Part shown: one piece after another, positions 21,173-31,460 of the stretch
Layout of the letters: every line of letters begins with the position of its first letter
Position numbering within the stretch: the stretch's first letter is position 1
Assembly: GCA_030247855.1 (NCBI GenBank)
Contig: JAPDRN010000012.1
Span: forward strand, 372,001-436,000
Origin: Knufia peltigerae
Lineage: Eukaryota > Ascomycota > Eurotiomycetes > Chaetothyriales > Trichomeriaceae
Length of the DNA stretch: 64,000 nt
Direction of reading: 5' to 3'
Program-made: the position numbers and the translations under genes
The notes under the pieces: generated by a model
Databases searched by the model: none
What the model was told of the DNA's origin: nothing
The model's input: only the letters and a program-made list of their open reading frames with translations

Positions 21173-21946
21173 CTTAGGGGTGGTTTGGAGAGGCTAACGC
21201 GATCTGCTTGACTCTGGCTTCTCTTTATCGTCTCTGAAGCACTTGGATGGTGTCGGCAGATGGCGGACAGAAAATTATGTGTCCCAAACTGAGCCCACCA
21301 TACTCGCTATCCCGGTTGTAGTGGAAGACCTTGGACCTCTTCAGCTATTTTATCTCACGTCAGGAGAAGGCCAGCTCTGGTCTAAGCAGCCTACTACCAA
21401 GATCAGCACATCCCGGGAAGTGTCAACGTAATCTCTCCGGTTCTCAATTCTTTAGCTCGTGACTCTAGGTTCAAGCAGAATCCTGTGGCATCACTTCTCG
21501 AGCAAGCGGAGATTTCGGGAGCCGGGAGAGGAGGGGGTGGATTCTTTGTATCCAAACCTCTAATTAATATTGGTGCCTTGGCTTGAAGCTCGGCCCCTAC
21601 TCTTCCGGTGGGGTCGAGTAATAATTTTATTACTGGTATCGAGAATCGAGAAATCTGTTGTAGTATTAGTTTAGCCACAAGTACATTGACAGAAAGTATC
21701 ATTGCCGAACACTTTGAAGTATAGTCTAGCATTTCTATTACTGGAAGTTGCCCTCTTCCACGTCGACTTCATCGCCATTATTCATTCGCTGTTGATAAAT
21801 TCCGACTATGTACTTGGACCAGGAGTTGAGCTAGAAAATCATCAAGGCATTCGAGCTGTTTGGTAACATTGCGGACACCAGAGGAGCCCACGCCAGAAGT
21901 ACAGTGATACGTTCTTCTGGCCCAGAGTGAGGGGAACCGGTCAAAC
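21173..21946. promoter_or_regulatory. Divergent promoter, P450 / FAD dehydrogenase
   Basis: It contains CGGCCCCT at 21591 within a CGG-N11-CCG arrangement (21591-21607), plus CCGGGA-type repeats near 21412 and 21512. No gene is supported. Confidence 0.55.
21591..21607. promoter_or_regulatory. CGGCCCCT motif within CGG-N11-CCG
   Basis: The octamer CGGCCCCT is followed by TCCGG, so outer half-sites are CGG and CCG with 11 bases between, the Gal4-type spacing. It lies between the divergent P450 and FAD-dehydrogenase genes. Confidence 0.5.
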
Positions 21947-23572
21947 ATGCTGAGTTGGGACGAGACGGTTGATGTCGTCGTGGTCGGATCTGGAGCTGCT
22001 GGCGTCGCCGCAGCTTTGAGTGCAGAGTACCACGGCGCAAGAGCGATCGTGTTGGAGCGCAGTGACAAGCTTGGAGGCACCACCGCATGCTCTGCAGGTG
22101 GCGTATGGATTCCAAACAATGATCATATGCACGAGGTCGGATCAAGTGATTCACGCGAGCAGGCACTCGCCTACTTGCGTAGCCTATCATTAGGCGGAAT
22201 GGACATGGAATTAGCAGAGGTCTATCTAGATGAAGCTCCTGCTGTAATCCGATTCCTCGAAGCCGATGGATCTCTTTCCTTCAACGCTACAAGTTTGCCC
22301 GACTACCAGCCAGAGAACCCAGGAGGCACTTTCGGACGGACGCTGACCCCACAACTATTCCCGGCAGGGCAACTTGGGGACACACGCTCAGCTTTACGGC
22401 CAGCACCAAGCTTCCCGGTCCCGTTCTGCTGGGAAGACATCCAGCATGGCATCAACTTGATTGATCCAGCCGTCTTCCGCGATCGCCTCTCCAAAGGGCT
22501 GGTTGGGGGCGGAGAGGCACTGATAGCAGCTCTGCTCAAGCAAGCCCTCAGCAAAGGGGTTGTGTTCCGTCGCAATGCTCGTGCACGTCGCCTCGTGATA
22601 GACGATGGCGCTGTTGTCGGCCTCGAATATGACAATGTGAAGGGCCGAACTCACAGAATTGGAGCACGACGGGGTGTGATCCTCGCCAGCGGCGGGTTTG
22701 AGTGGAACAAAAGCCTGGTCAAGGATCATGTGGCCGGTCCCATTGAAGCACCGCTGAGTCCGCCGTCTTGTGAGGGGGATGGACTCATTATGGCTATGGA
22801 GGCTCAAGCAGCGATCGCCAACACGAAAGAGGCTGCATGGATGCCTGCAATTTGCATCCCAGGAGAAGAATACGATGGACACCAACTCTACCGATTGACT
22901 GGAGGCGAACGAGCACATCCTCGATCTATCATGGTTAATCGTAGTGGGAGAAGATTCGTCAACGAAGCGCATAACTACAATGACGTTGGCCGAGTCATGC
23001 ACAACTTCGATGAGATGAAATTCGACTACCCAAATCTGCCTGCCTGGATTATCGTCGATGCTGAATTTATGCAACGCTATCCGTTCGCAACTCGTTTGCC
23101 AAGAGATCCTATCCCGGACTGGATGGAGACTGCTGCAACCCTACAGGAACTCGCCGAGAGCATCGGTGTTGACCCGGATGGATTGGAATCCACAGTGAAG
23201 CAGTACAACGCCCACGTGGAGAACGGATCTGATCCCGATTTTGGTCGAGGCAGAAGCAGCTATGATCTGGCATTTGGCGATAGCTCACGCGAGGGTACCC
23301 TTCAGACACTCGGTCCCATCGAGCGAGCGCCGTTCTATGCCTGCCGAGTCTATTCTGGCGTGCTTCAGACAAAGGGCGGACCCAAGATTAACACCAGGTC
23401 GGAAGTCCTCAGCGTGCGTGGCCGCCCAATTGAGGGCCTTTACGCGGCCGGCACAGTCAGCGCAGGATTCACGGGCATGGCTTACCCTGGTGGTGGAGGT
23501 ATGGTTGGACCAGCGCTTGTCTTTGGACATATTGCCGGTCGTAACGTGGCGGCAAACGAGGCTCGTTTCTGA
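21947..23572 (+). CDS. FAD-dependent 3-ketosteroid delta-1-dehydrogenase / fumarate reductase-like flavoprotein
   Basis: Single exon, 541 aa. The N-terminal FAD motif is VVVVGSGAAGVAAALSAEYH at about 11-30, followed by an acidic end (LERSDKLGGTT) and SAGGVWIPN. The C-terminal FAD segment GLYAAGTVSAGFTGMAYPGGGG matches the ketosteroid dehydrogenase signature, including the Y-P-G-x-G-G turn whose Tyr is catalytic in KstD enzymes. The family removes hydrogen across a C-C bond next to a ketone, or reduces the reverse way. No signal peptide or heme domain is present. Proximity of two P450s and a CoA-transferase/AtuA pair suggests breakdown of a cyclic ketone, steroid or terpenoid, but the substrate is inference. 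Confidence 0.86.
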   Translation: MLSWDETVDVVVVGSGAAGVAAALSAEYHGARAIVLERSDKLGGTTACSAGGVWIPNNDHMHEVGSSDSREQALAYLRSLSLGGMDMELAEVYLDEAPAVIRFLEADGSLSFNATSLPDYQPENPGGTFGRTLTPQLFPAGQLGDTRSALRPAPSFPVPFCWEDIQHGINLIDPAVFRDRLSKGLVGGGEALIAALLKQALSKGVVFRRNARARRLVIDDGAVVGLEYDNVKGRTHRIGARRGVILASGGFEWNKSLVKDHVAGPIEAPLSPPSCEGDGLIMAMEAQAAIANTKEAAWMPAICIPGEEYDGHQLYRLTGGERAHPRSIMVNRSGRRFVNEAHNYNDVGRVMHNFDEMKFDYPNLPAWIIVDAEFMQRYPFATRLPRDPIPDWMETAATLQELAESIGVDPDGLESTVKQYNAHVENGSDPDFGRGRSSYDLAFGDSSREGTLQTLGPIERAPFYACRVYSGVLQTKGGPKINTRSEVLSVRGRPIEGLYAAGTVSAGFTGMAYPGGGGMVGPALVFGHIAGRNVAANEARF

Positions 23573-23948
23573 ACTGTTCTCCTTCAAAAATGGTAGATTT
23601 GAGCCCACTGGCAAAACGGTGGTGTTGATACGTGGTCTTAGCAGCAAGTTGAAAATTATCAATTGGAGTCTACGTGTAGTGAACCGCGTATTACTGTAGT
23701 GGCCGTCAGCACATGTCGTGGATCTAAATGTCTTGTTCACATGCTCCCCACATGCCGTAATTGAACTCGCCGGGACACGAGGCTCCGAGAGGGGTATTCG
23801 AGCTAAAGACTTTGGCCCTCTGCAAAGATCCCGAATCATGATAATCTCGATCGGCCCCTCTTCATCCACCGTAACTTGAACCTGGCTACTTTCCACTGTT
23901 CATCTCATCTTCAGTTATCGGTGCTAGCTGGAGCAAAACCAAGCCAGA
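23573..23948. promoter_or_regulatory. Promoter region of the C2H2-Zn2Cys6 regulator
   Basis: A 376-bp spacer carrying CGGCCCCT at 23852-23859, only 90 bp before the regulator start. Self-regulation is possible if this is its operator. Confidence 0.5.
23852..23859. promoter_or_regulatory. CGGCCCCT motif copy
   Basis: Context GATCGGCCCCTCTTC. It is an exact match to the copies at 15581 and 21591 and sits just upstream of the regulator gene. Its complement AGGGGCCG combines an AGGGG C2H2-type core with a CCG triplet. Confidence 0.5.
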
Positions 23949-26874
23949 ATGAACGGTAGACTTGAGAACCCGACGGAGAAAGAACTGCCATCACAGGTCT
24001 TCGAGCGGCCCTCTCTAACAACAGATATTAGCAATGCTGGAAGCCCAGTCTCCACGTACGACCTGTTAGGCGGTTTCACCCACACCTGGACAGACGGCCA
24101 GCCTACTTACCAATGCAAACGCTGCGGCAAACATTTTGGTCGACTGGACCATGTGAAGAGGCATTGCCGGTCACGTGAGTCTCACCGGCTATTCGAGTCC
24201 TGCTGCTGATAGTGTCCCAGATGTGAATGATCGTACCTACATGTGTAATCTATGCCCGAAAAGCTTCAATCGAAAGTAATTAGCTCCTTGATATCCGCGT
24301 GCTCTGCCTATGTCCAGGTTCACTAACTAATTTGTTAGAGATCTTCTGGATCGCCACAAAGCGATCCACGTCTCTGTGAGCCGCAATGCGGAGCATCACA
24401 TCAAGAAACGGAACCGAGCAGCAAAAGCCTGTTCTCACTGCATAACTTCCAAGACGAAATGCTCAGATGATCGGCCTTGCCAGAGATGTCGTGATCGAGG
24501 ACTGGCCTGCGGTCCAGAACCTGACGCTCCAGCCCTGCTTCCTCCAGGCGCATGCATGCAGTCTGAAACCGTAGGTAGAGACTCATCATCCATTTTCAGC
24601 CCTCTAGAAACTTGGACACCCCAGAATCCAGAAGGCCAGCCGGTAGCCTTGGTCGACTCCCAGACACAAGAGCAGCTAAGAGACGAGAGCCGGGCAGTCA
24701 ACTCACGGAGTCTACCATTAGGCAAAACATCCAATGGCCCAGCCATTTCGTCATTTTGGGATAATGACATCTTTTCGGCTGATTCTGGTCTTGATTCTGC
24801 ACTTGACCTGGACGAAGACATTTTGATGGCTATGGATTTGGACTGGAGTTCTCTAGTTCAGCTCGACTTCGACTTGAGTAACGAAGGTTCAAATAGTAGA
24901 CACGAAGGGCGGTCAAGGGACGATAATGGTTCGACCAGTGGAAGTCGATCTCGGGGATTCCTTGTGCAAGAGTTTTTTAAAAGGTCTCTTTGGCTGTGGG
25001 AACCCGACGCTCGCGACTCGACGTCCACGGAAGAGGCACCACACCTATCAGAGGTCGAGGAACGACACTTTCTGTCCTCAAAGTCCATCGAGAAAGCCTC
25101 AGACGACCGAGCGGATGGCTCGTCATGGATGGCAGGGTTCACCTGCGGAAACGAGGCCCGAGATGCTCTTCTTATCTTGGCCCAGCGCAACGCTGATAAC
25201 GGTGCTGTATTACGATGCTTTCCCTCTCCACGGGTGTTGAGCTTCCTCTTAAAGGCATTCGCTTTTCAGGAAACCGTGAACCGTTGCCCTTTCGTTCACC
25301 TTCCATCGTTCAATGTGGACAAATGTAAAATTGAACTGCTGAGCGCCTTAGTTGTCGCCGGGTCCGCCAATTTTGCGAACCGCATGATTTGGAAACTCGG
25401 CCTGGCGCTTCAAGAACGTACGCGGATTGCCATTTATAAGATACTGGATCACAACAACCCGGTAACGCCAGATTTGGATATCCTACAAGCTCAAATCCTT
25501 TGGGTTGAAGCAGGTTTATGGAGCGGCGTACGGCGAAGGATGGAAATTGCTGAGGCGGCTGCAAATAACCTGCCTTTGGTAGGTTTTACATCAAGCTGTA
25601 GAACTGTCTCACTAAGCGTGATAGATGATACGACGTGCAGGGGCCTATTATTCGGGCTACTCTGAGAACATGTGGGTTCCAACATTTCAAGACGACGGTG
25701 AGCTTTTGCAGTCCAAGTGGGCGAACTGGACGGCACTCGAGTCTTTCAAAAGGTGAGGATGCCTATGAGAGAAGAGAGAACATCCGTTGACATTTTTGGC
25801 AGATGCGTATTCCGCGCGTTCATAGTCGATATCCAAGGGTCAGTGGCCTACATGCGAAGCCCACGGTTTTATCGCACAGAAATCACGTCTGGTCTGCCCT
25901 CGGCACATACCTTATGGGGCGCTCCAGATCCCTTGGCCTGGAGGGCGGCAAATCTTGCGGAAAGATCAACCGCGCAAATGCCGCGGCCGACTCTGCTCGA
26001 TATCATTCAGGACCCTTCCACTTTGCAATCATTGCCACAGGAATATGATTGCGAACTAAGTGCTTTTGCAGCACTACATTGCCTCTGGCCACAGATAGTT
26101 GCGCTTCAGGAGGCAAGAACGTTACAGAGGGGAACTCGAAACAGCAAGCAATCTTCTCAACCCACCTTTTGGCTAGAAGCACAGCGTCAGGACCTATACA
26201 AAAGGCTGGCGGAAATAAAGGACAATGCAAGTGTAGTAGGAGTTCTTACTGCCGAAGCCCGAATTGTATGCGAGCTGTTTATGATGGCCCTCTTTGTCTC
26301 ATTTGTCGATATTGAGAAGCTCGTTGGTCGATTCGGCATCGAGGAGTCACGACTAGCGACACCAATTCTGCAGAGCTGGTCTGAAGGAGAAGAACTACGT
26401 TACGCCATGTGGCATGCAGGGCAGGTTTTGAAAGCCGCGCAAGCAATAAAACCTACTCAGCTCCGTGGCTTCTATGCCATTGCCGTGTATCAAACATGCT
26501 TAGTGTTGGCGCTGCCATTCCTATTGGAGGCAATTGGTCAAGCTGCCAGGAGACAAACCCCGGAGCCGCACACTAATCGAGCATATCACCATCAAATCGG
26601 AGAAAGGGTGACCAACACCAGGGATCAAGCAAATCTTATTGTCCTAAATGGGCCAGAAAACATGCAAATCAAGTCGTTCCTTCTGACGGGACAAGGATGT
26701 CCAGCTCTGCTTCTCGGCGATGAAGTCAGAGCGCTCTCTAACGTCGAGGTGATCCCAACCGTGATTGCAAAAATCTTTGAGGGTAATTATGCAACCACAT
26801 CTGATCATATTCTTCCTATGCCCGAGAGATTGGTCGCTCTTGTCAAAGAGCTGGCAAAGCTCACTGGACGCTGA
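23949..26874 (+). CDS. Transcription factor with two C2H2 fingers and a Zn2Cys6 cluster
   Basis: Five exons (23949-24174, 24221-24275, 24339-25578, 25625-25752, 25803-26874) give 906 aa. Finger 1 is YQCKRCGKHFGRLDHVKRH at about 57-75. Finger 2 is YMCNLCPKSFNRKDLLDRH, assembled across the second intron. About 25 residues later comes the Zn2Cys6 cluster CSHCITSKTKCSDDRPC followed by QRCRDRGLAC. An acidic, Ser-rich region precedes a fungal-specific transcription factor middle domain. Introns 1 and 2 split the finger region, a typical layout for this hybrid class. It is likely the pathway-specific regulator of the 10-33 kb island. The hybrid DNA-binding domain could read the composite AGGGGCCG element in nearby promoters; this is inference. 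The exon 3/4 junction (25579-25624 removed) is supported by the resulting LMIRRAGAYYSGYSENMW. Confidence 0.9.
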
Positions 26875-27027
26875 GATCTGGTGACGGAGGAAGTGGGTTC
26901 ACGCTTCATTTCCTCTGAGCATTGAACTGCATGGTCCAATAGTCAATAGCCTAGCATAGCGGGCTCATCTTGTTTGCATACACGGGGACCTAGCGATTCA
27001 GCGAAAGATAATATTATCTCGTTGAAT

Positions 27028-28850
27028 TTAGGAAACGATCTCTGTTGTGAGATCCTTTGGCCAGAAGGGTGCGTCTACCTCGTTCCCTCTAGTTCCGACG
27101 TTGTATTTAAACGTAACGTCATTGTGTTGGAACTTGATGATCGGCTTTACAGCTCTTACCGTTGCACCGATGGCTTTACTCTCACGGTTTTCAAAAATTT
27201 CCGGTCTCAATAATTTGTCCGAACTATTTTCTTTGATCATGCCCAAGAACCGCGGAATCGTGTAGAGCATATTGTGGTGCGATCTAGTAGTTGACATTGC
27301 GTTAGGAGTCCAATTCGCAGTAGCAGCAAGGAAGGATAGGTATCATACCGGAAAACCTGGCGCCCATTTCTCGTCCAAAGATCCTGCCAGACAGCCTCTG
27401 GATACTGGCCAACACTGTTCGCAAGCCAAGTGTTGTAGTAGTTAAGTGCAAGGTCGACCTTGTAGGAGCCTCCCACGTCCGCACGGCGCATCAAAGCACA
27501 TAAAATACCACAGACCCCAGCGATTCCAGTCATATAGTCGCTATTTGGGAAAACGGGTGTCACCGCTTCACCGTTTTCGAGGCCCATAGCCTTTCCAAAG
27601 CCATGGGAGATACCGACACAAGCATCGCTGATTTGTTGCCAGCCTGATCGATATGTCCACGGTCCATTCCAGCCGTAACAATTCTCGCGCGCGGAGATGA
27701 TACCGCGCTCGCGATCTTTACACAGATCAATGATATCCTGCTGGCCAAAGCCATATTTGTCTAAAACACCTGGTCGGTATCCCTGAACGACGACATCGGC
27801 GTCTAAGATGAGCTCCTTCAACTTTTCCCTGCCGTCCTCGGTCTTGAGATCAATACTGGCATTCCATTTGCCCCAATTTAAGTCAAGATGTAGTGAACTG
27901 TAGTCACAGATCTTCGAAGAGGTGATTCGCATGACGGATGCACCTAGCTCCGCGAGACCACGCGTCACAGCTGGCGCTGCAATGACTCTGGTAAGGTCGA
28001 CAACCTTGAGTCCAGCAAGCGGCCTCTGAGGAGATGTCTGTGGGGTGGACGGCCACCAGGTCGGGAATTGCGAGGAGTTCTTGACAGGGTGAATCTCAAA
28101 TAAGCCCACGTGGGCATTCGCTTTGCCATGCTCAGAGGCTCGAAAGGAGTCCGGTGACTCGCAAATCACGCCTGCTTGCTTGTAGACATCTGAAGCAAGT
28201 CTTTGCATCTCCGAACTCTCGATTTGTGAGAGCTTCTCAAAGAAGGGCTCCCACGCGTCTTCCCAAGACTTTGCATCACGCTCATGTGGAAGTCCGATAG
28301 AGTCGAGGGTCGGCTCAGGATTCATGCTTCCATGCAAGTGAAAGTACTTGCCATCTTTGGTTCGATAGATGTTAGTGGCATTGACACGATGAAGGGAGGA
28401 AGCATGTTTATGGAAGTCATAGTCTTTTATGTACTTGTGCATTTTGCTGGCTCCCACTAGGTCTGCGCCGATCTCGTCGTCGGTGTCGGGGTTCACCTTC
28501 CACAACAGTGTGGAAGCAAAAAATAGTTGAGCATGATCACTGTTGATGGTCGCAGGCGAGGCATCTGTGTTGTATTTGCGTTTCAACAACGCGGCGATGA
28601 GTGATGCTTCTAGAGCCTTGAGTGCAGCTGCTGACTCGGCGAATCGCCAATTGATGGGAATACTGGGAGAGTCTGACCCAACAAATCGTACTAATTCTCC
28701 AAAGTCAAGTGCTTCTTGAGGTAGATCTTTCGCGATCAGAGGGTTTCTGAGGATGCCTTCTTTGTATACTCTCTGAGCTTCCGATGGCACACTGTAGGAG
28801 TTAGGATATTCGGCGACCGCCATCGTATCCTCGGCCTGGATACTCCCCAT
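27028..28850 (-). CDS. Family III (CaiB/BaiF) CoA-transferase-like protein
   Basis: Two exons (28850-27349, 27283-27028; 65-bp intron) give 585 aa. Family III enzymes move CoA between acids. The central signature GLKVVDLTRVIAAPAVTRGL and the ADVVVQGYRPGVLDKYG segment mark the fold; an N-terminal about 230-residue half is a degenerate second lobe. In canonical members the Asp nucleophile sits in G-[FY]-D-x3-Q-A; here the segment reads GWQQISDACVG, with Gln at the Asp position. Activity by the usual anhydride mechanism is therefore doubtful. ATG at 28850 is preferred to an in-frame GTG at 28892. It is divergent from the AtuA-like gene, 483 bp between starts, suggesting co-regulation. Confidence 0.85.
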
Positions 28851-29333
28851 AATGACTTTTGTTGTAGTAAGAGAGGTCAAACAAGTGGTCACGCCGCGTA
28901 CTTAAGGGCTTTCCAAGCTCTGCGCTCGACCCAAAGAAGGTCAATGGTTGATGCTGTCTCTATTGACTGCTTCAAAGCATCAGATGAAAATGTTTCCTCG
29001 CCTTCCTTGTCAGTTGTTGAATTTGGACCGAGCTTAAACTCGGCATTCAAAAGCGGGCGCAGATGAGGAGAATAGTAGCGGCCGCTGGTGATCCCGAGTC
29101 ATAAAAGACGAATCAGAACACTGTAGCTTGGTAGCCGGTGATCGACCCAAACTCTGACTAAACCATGATGACAACCATGCGTTTTGACCGAGGTTCAAAG
29201 ACTTCCGGCAGGGTTTTGACTTCACTGACAGCTTACGTGGATAAAACAATGTAATAGGAGACCCCGGCGTGACATCTTTTTCTCAGATTTGCATAATCCA
29301 AATTGAAGAGTCTTCGAAGTCAGAACACTCAAC
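28851..29333. promoter_or_regulatory. Divergent promoter, CoA-transferase / AtuA-like
   Basis: A 483-bp bidirectional promoter. It has a perfect palindrome AGCGGCCGCT at 29077-29086 and two nearby GGTGATC repeats (about 29087 and 29135). I saw no copy of CGGCCCCT. Confidence 0.5.
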
Positions 29334-31229
29334 ATGGGCGACGCAGGAACTAGATGGGCTCGGATGGGCACAAGGCCAGTCCTAGTCGCCAATTGTTCGG
29401 GAGCCAGAGGAGATCCTGGCTACCAGATGCGTCGGCAGGCAACCGAAGGTGATGTTGACTTCATCACTGGCGATTATTTGGCCGAAATGAATCTTGCGGA
29501 AAATGCAGTGAAGATGAGCGAAGGTAAACATGACGGATGGGAACCCACAGCCTGGGATGGCCTAGAGCAGACACTCGACGTCCTAGATCAGAAGAGAATC
29601 AAGGTCATCATAAATGGTGGATCCTTGAATCCTAGTGGACTTGCACGCAAATGCCAGGAGCTGATAAAAGAGAAAGGCTACAACCTCAAAGTAGCCTATG
29701 TGTATGGCGACGACCTATTGAGTGAAGTCAGAAGCGATCTTGAAAAGACTGGGGCTCTGCCAAAGCATCTTGACTCCGAAAATGACAAGGTCTCTCTCTC
29801 TGCGAATGCCACGGCCTTGCTTGACACTCGTGGGAAACCGATAGTGTCAGCGAATGCGTACCTAGGCGCCCGTGCAATTGTCAAGGCCCTCGAACTTGGT
29901 GCAGACATTATCATTTGCGGACGAGTGGCCGATGCTTCTCCTGTAATTGGGGCCGCATGGTACTGGCATCAGTGGAGCGACACTGACTATGATCAACTGG
30001 CTGGAGCTCTCATTGCTGGGCATCTTATTGAGTGTTCAGCCTATGTGACTGGTTCAAACTTTTCTGGGTTTGATGAGTATCCGCTGGAAACATTCCTTGA
30101 CCTGCCTTTTGGTATCGCGGAGATCTCTGAGGATGGGACATCCGTGATCACTAAACACGAAAATACAAAAGGATTGGTCAATGCAGACAATGTGAAATGC
30201 CAGTTTCTGTACGAGCTGCAAGGTAGCACATACCTCAACTCTGATGTGACTGCCCATGTGGAAGACATACGAATCGAAGAGATCAGTAAAGATCGTGTTC
30301 GCCTTTCCAACGTCAAAGGGTCGCCACCACCCCCTACGACCAAACTGGCCATTTTCTACCAGGGCGGATTCGAGAGTCAGTTACTACTCAACGCCACCGG
30401 ATACGCGACAGCTAAGAAGTGGGAGTTGATGGAGATGCAGTTTCGGTATTTCTTGGAGAAGAAAGGGCTCTTGGACAAGTTCCAGCTTTTCGACTTCCAG
30501 GTGCTGGGAACTCCAGCATCAAACCCGCAAACCCAATTCAGCAGCACGACCTATGGCCGAGTACTCGCACAGGCGGATTCCGAAGCATTGCTGTATGCAT
30601 TACTACAAACCTTTTCGGAGTTTGCTATGCAGCACTTCTCAGGCTTTCATTTATCTTTGGACACAAGAACCGCACTTCCGCGTCCATATCTAGCATTTTA
30701 TCCGGCATTGTACCCTCAGGGCTCGCTAAGTGAGGGCGCAGCGATTCTGGATATGGAAGGGAAAGTAATTCAAACTGGCGAAGCAGGGCATCCACCCCAA
30801 TATCAGAAGCTGAGCCAACGAGACAACTATGAAACGAAGCAACCTGTAGACATTTCTAGCTTTGGACCAACAACAGAAGCACGGCTAGGAGACGTCGTCC
30901 TTGCAAGGTCAGGCGACAAAGGTGCAAACATCAATATTGGCTTGTTTGTTCGAAAATCTCAGCATTATCCCTGGTTGCAAACCTTCATGACTCGTGCGCG
31001 GATGCAGGCTTTGATGGGCGACGACTGGAGAGATGACTATTATATTGAGCGAATGGAATTTCAGAACTTGTTGGCAGTCCATTTTGTCATTTATGGTCCC
31101 TTGGGCAGGGGGGTGAGCAGTTGCAGATTACTAGATGCGTTGGGCAAAGGATTTGCTGATTATATTCGGGATAAGGTGGTGGATATTCCCAGAAAATTTC
31201 TAGAAGAGAGAGAAGCGGCTAAGCTGTAG
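29334..31229 (+). CDS. AtuA-like (DUF1446) protein of acyclic terpene/acyl-CoA catabolism
   Basis: Single exon, 631 aa. The DUF1446/AtuA domain fills about residues 14-460, starting VLVANCSGARGDPGYQM and including DADIIICGRVADASPVIGAAWYWH-like text (GADIIICGRVADASP). A C-terminal AtuA-like ferredoxin-fold domain spans about 520-620, with the hallmark LARSGDKGANINIG. AtuA was named from the Pseudomonas acyclic terpene utilisation cluster, where its exact reaction is not settled. No signal or membrane helix is present. Its divergent partner is a CoA-transferase-like protein, so a role on a branched or isoprenoid acyl intermediate is a reasonable guess. Confidence 0.88.
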   Translation: MGDAGTRWARMGTRPVLVANCSGARGDPGYQMRRQATEGDVDFITGDYLAEMNLAENAVKMSEGKHDGWEPTAWDGLEQTLDVLDQKRIKVIINGGSLNPSGLARKCQELIKEKGYNLKVAYVYGDDLLSEVRSDLEKTGALPKHLDSENDKVSLSANATALLDTRGKPIVSANAYLGARAIVKALELGADIIICGRVADASPVIGAAWYWHQWSDTDYDQLAGALIAGHLIECSAYVTGSNFSGFDEYPLETFLDLPFGIAEISEDGTSVITKHENTKGLVNADNVKCQFLYELQGSTYLNSDVTAHVEDIRIEEISKDRVRLSNVKGSPPPPTTKLAIFYQGGFESQLLLNATGYATAKKWELMEMQFRYFLEKKGLLDKFQLFDFQVLGTPASNPQTQFSSTTYGRVLAQADSEALLYALLQTFSEFAMQHFSGFHLSLDTRTALPRPYLAFYPALYPQGSLSEGAAILDMEGKVIQTGEAGHPPQYQKLSQRDNYETKQPVDISSFGPTTEARLGDVVLARSGDKGANINIGLFVRKSQHYPWLQTFMTRARMQALMGDDWRDDYYIERMEFQNLLAVHFVIYGPLGRGVSSCRLLDALGKGFADYIRDKVVDIPRKFLEEREAAKL

Positions 31230-31460
31230 AGGATGCTGTGCTGGACGAGATTCGTGTTACACACCTTCGATGGTATTGCAAAATCAAACACAGTGACACC
31301 CTGGTACTCTTTGTTGGCTATAGTAAGGGTATAATCCTCGTATGACCTGGTCAGCGTGCGAAATGCAGGCTCGTAATGTTGAAAAGTACAGAAACATATT
31401 CTCCGTACACGAGATAGCAATCTATATTTACCCCCAGCCATCGTATTGAATCAACACAAT

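Noticed and set aside
28851..28892. Upstream GTG extension of the CoA-transferase-like protein
   Set aside because: Non-ATG start; ATG at 28850 is sufficient.
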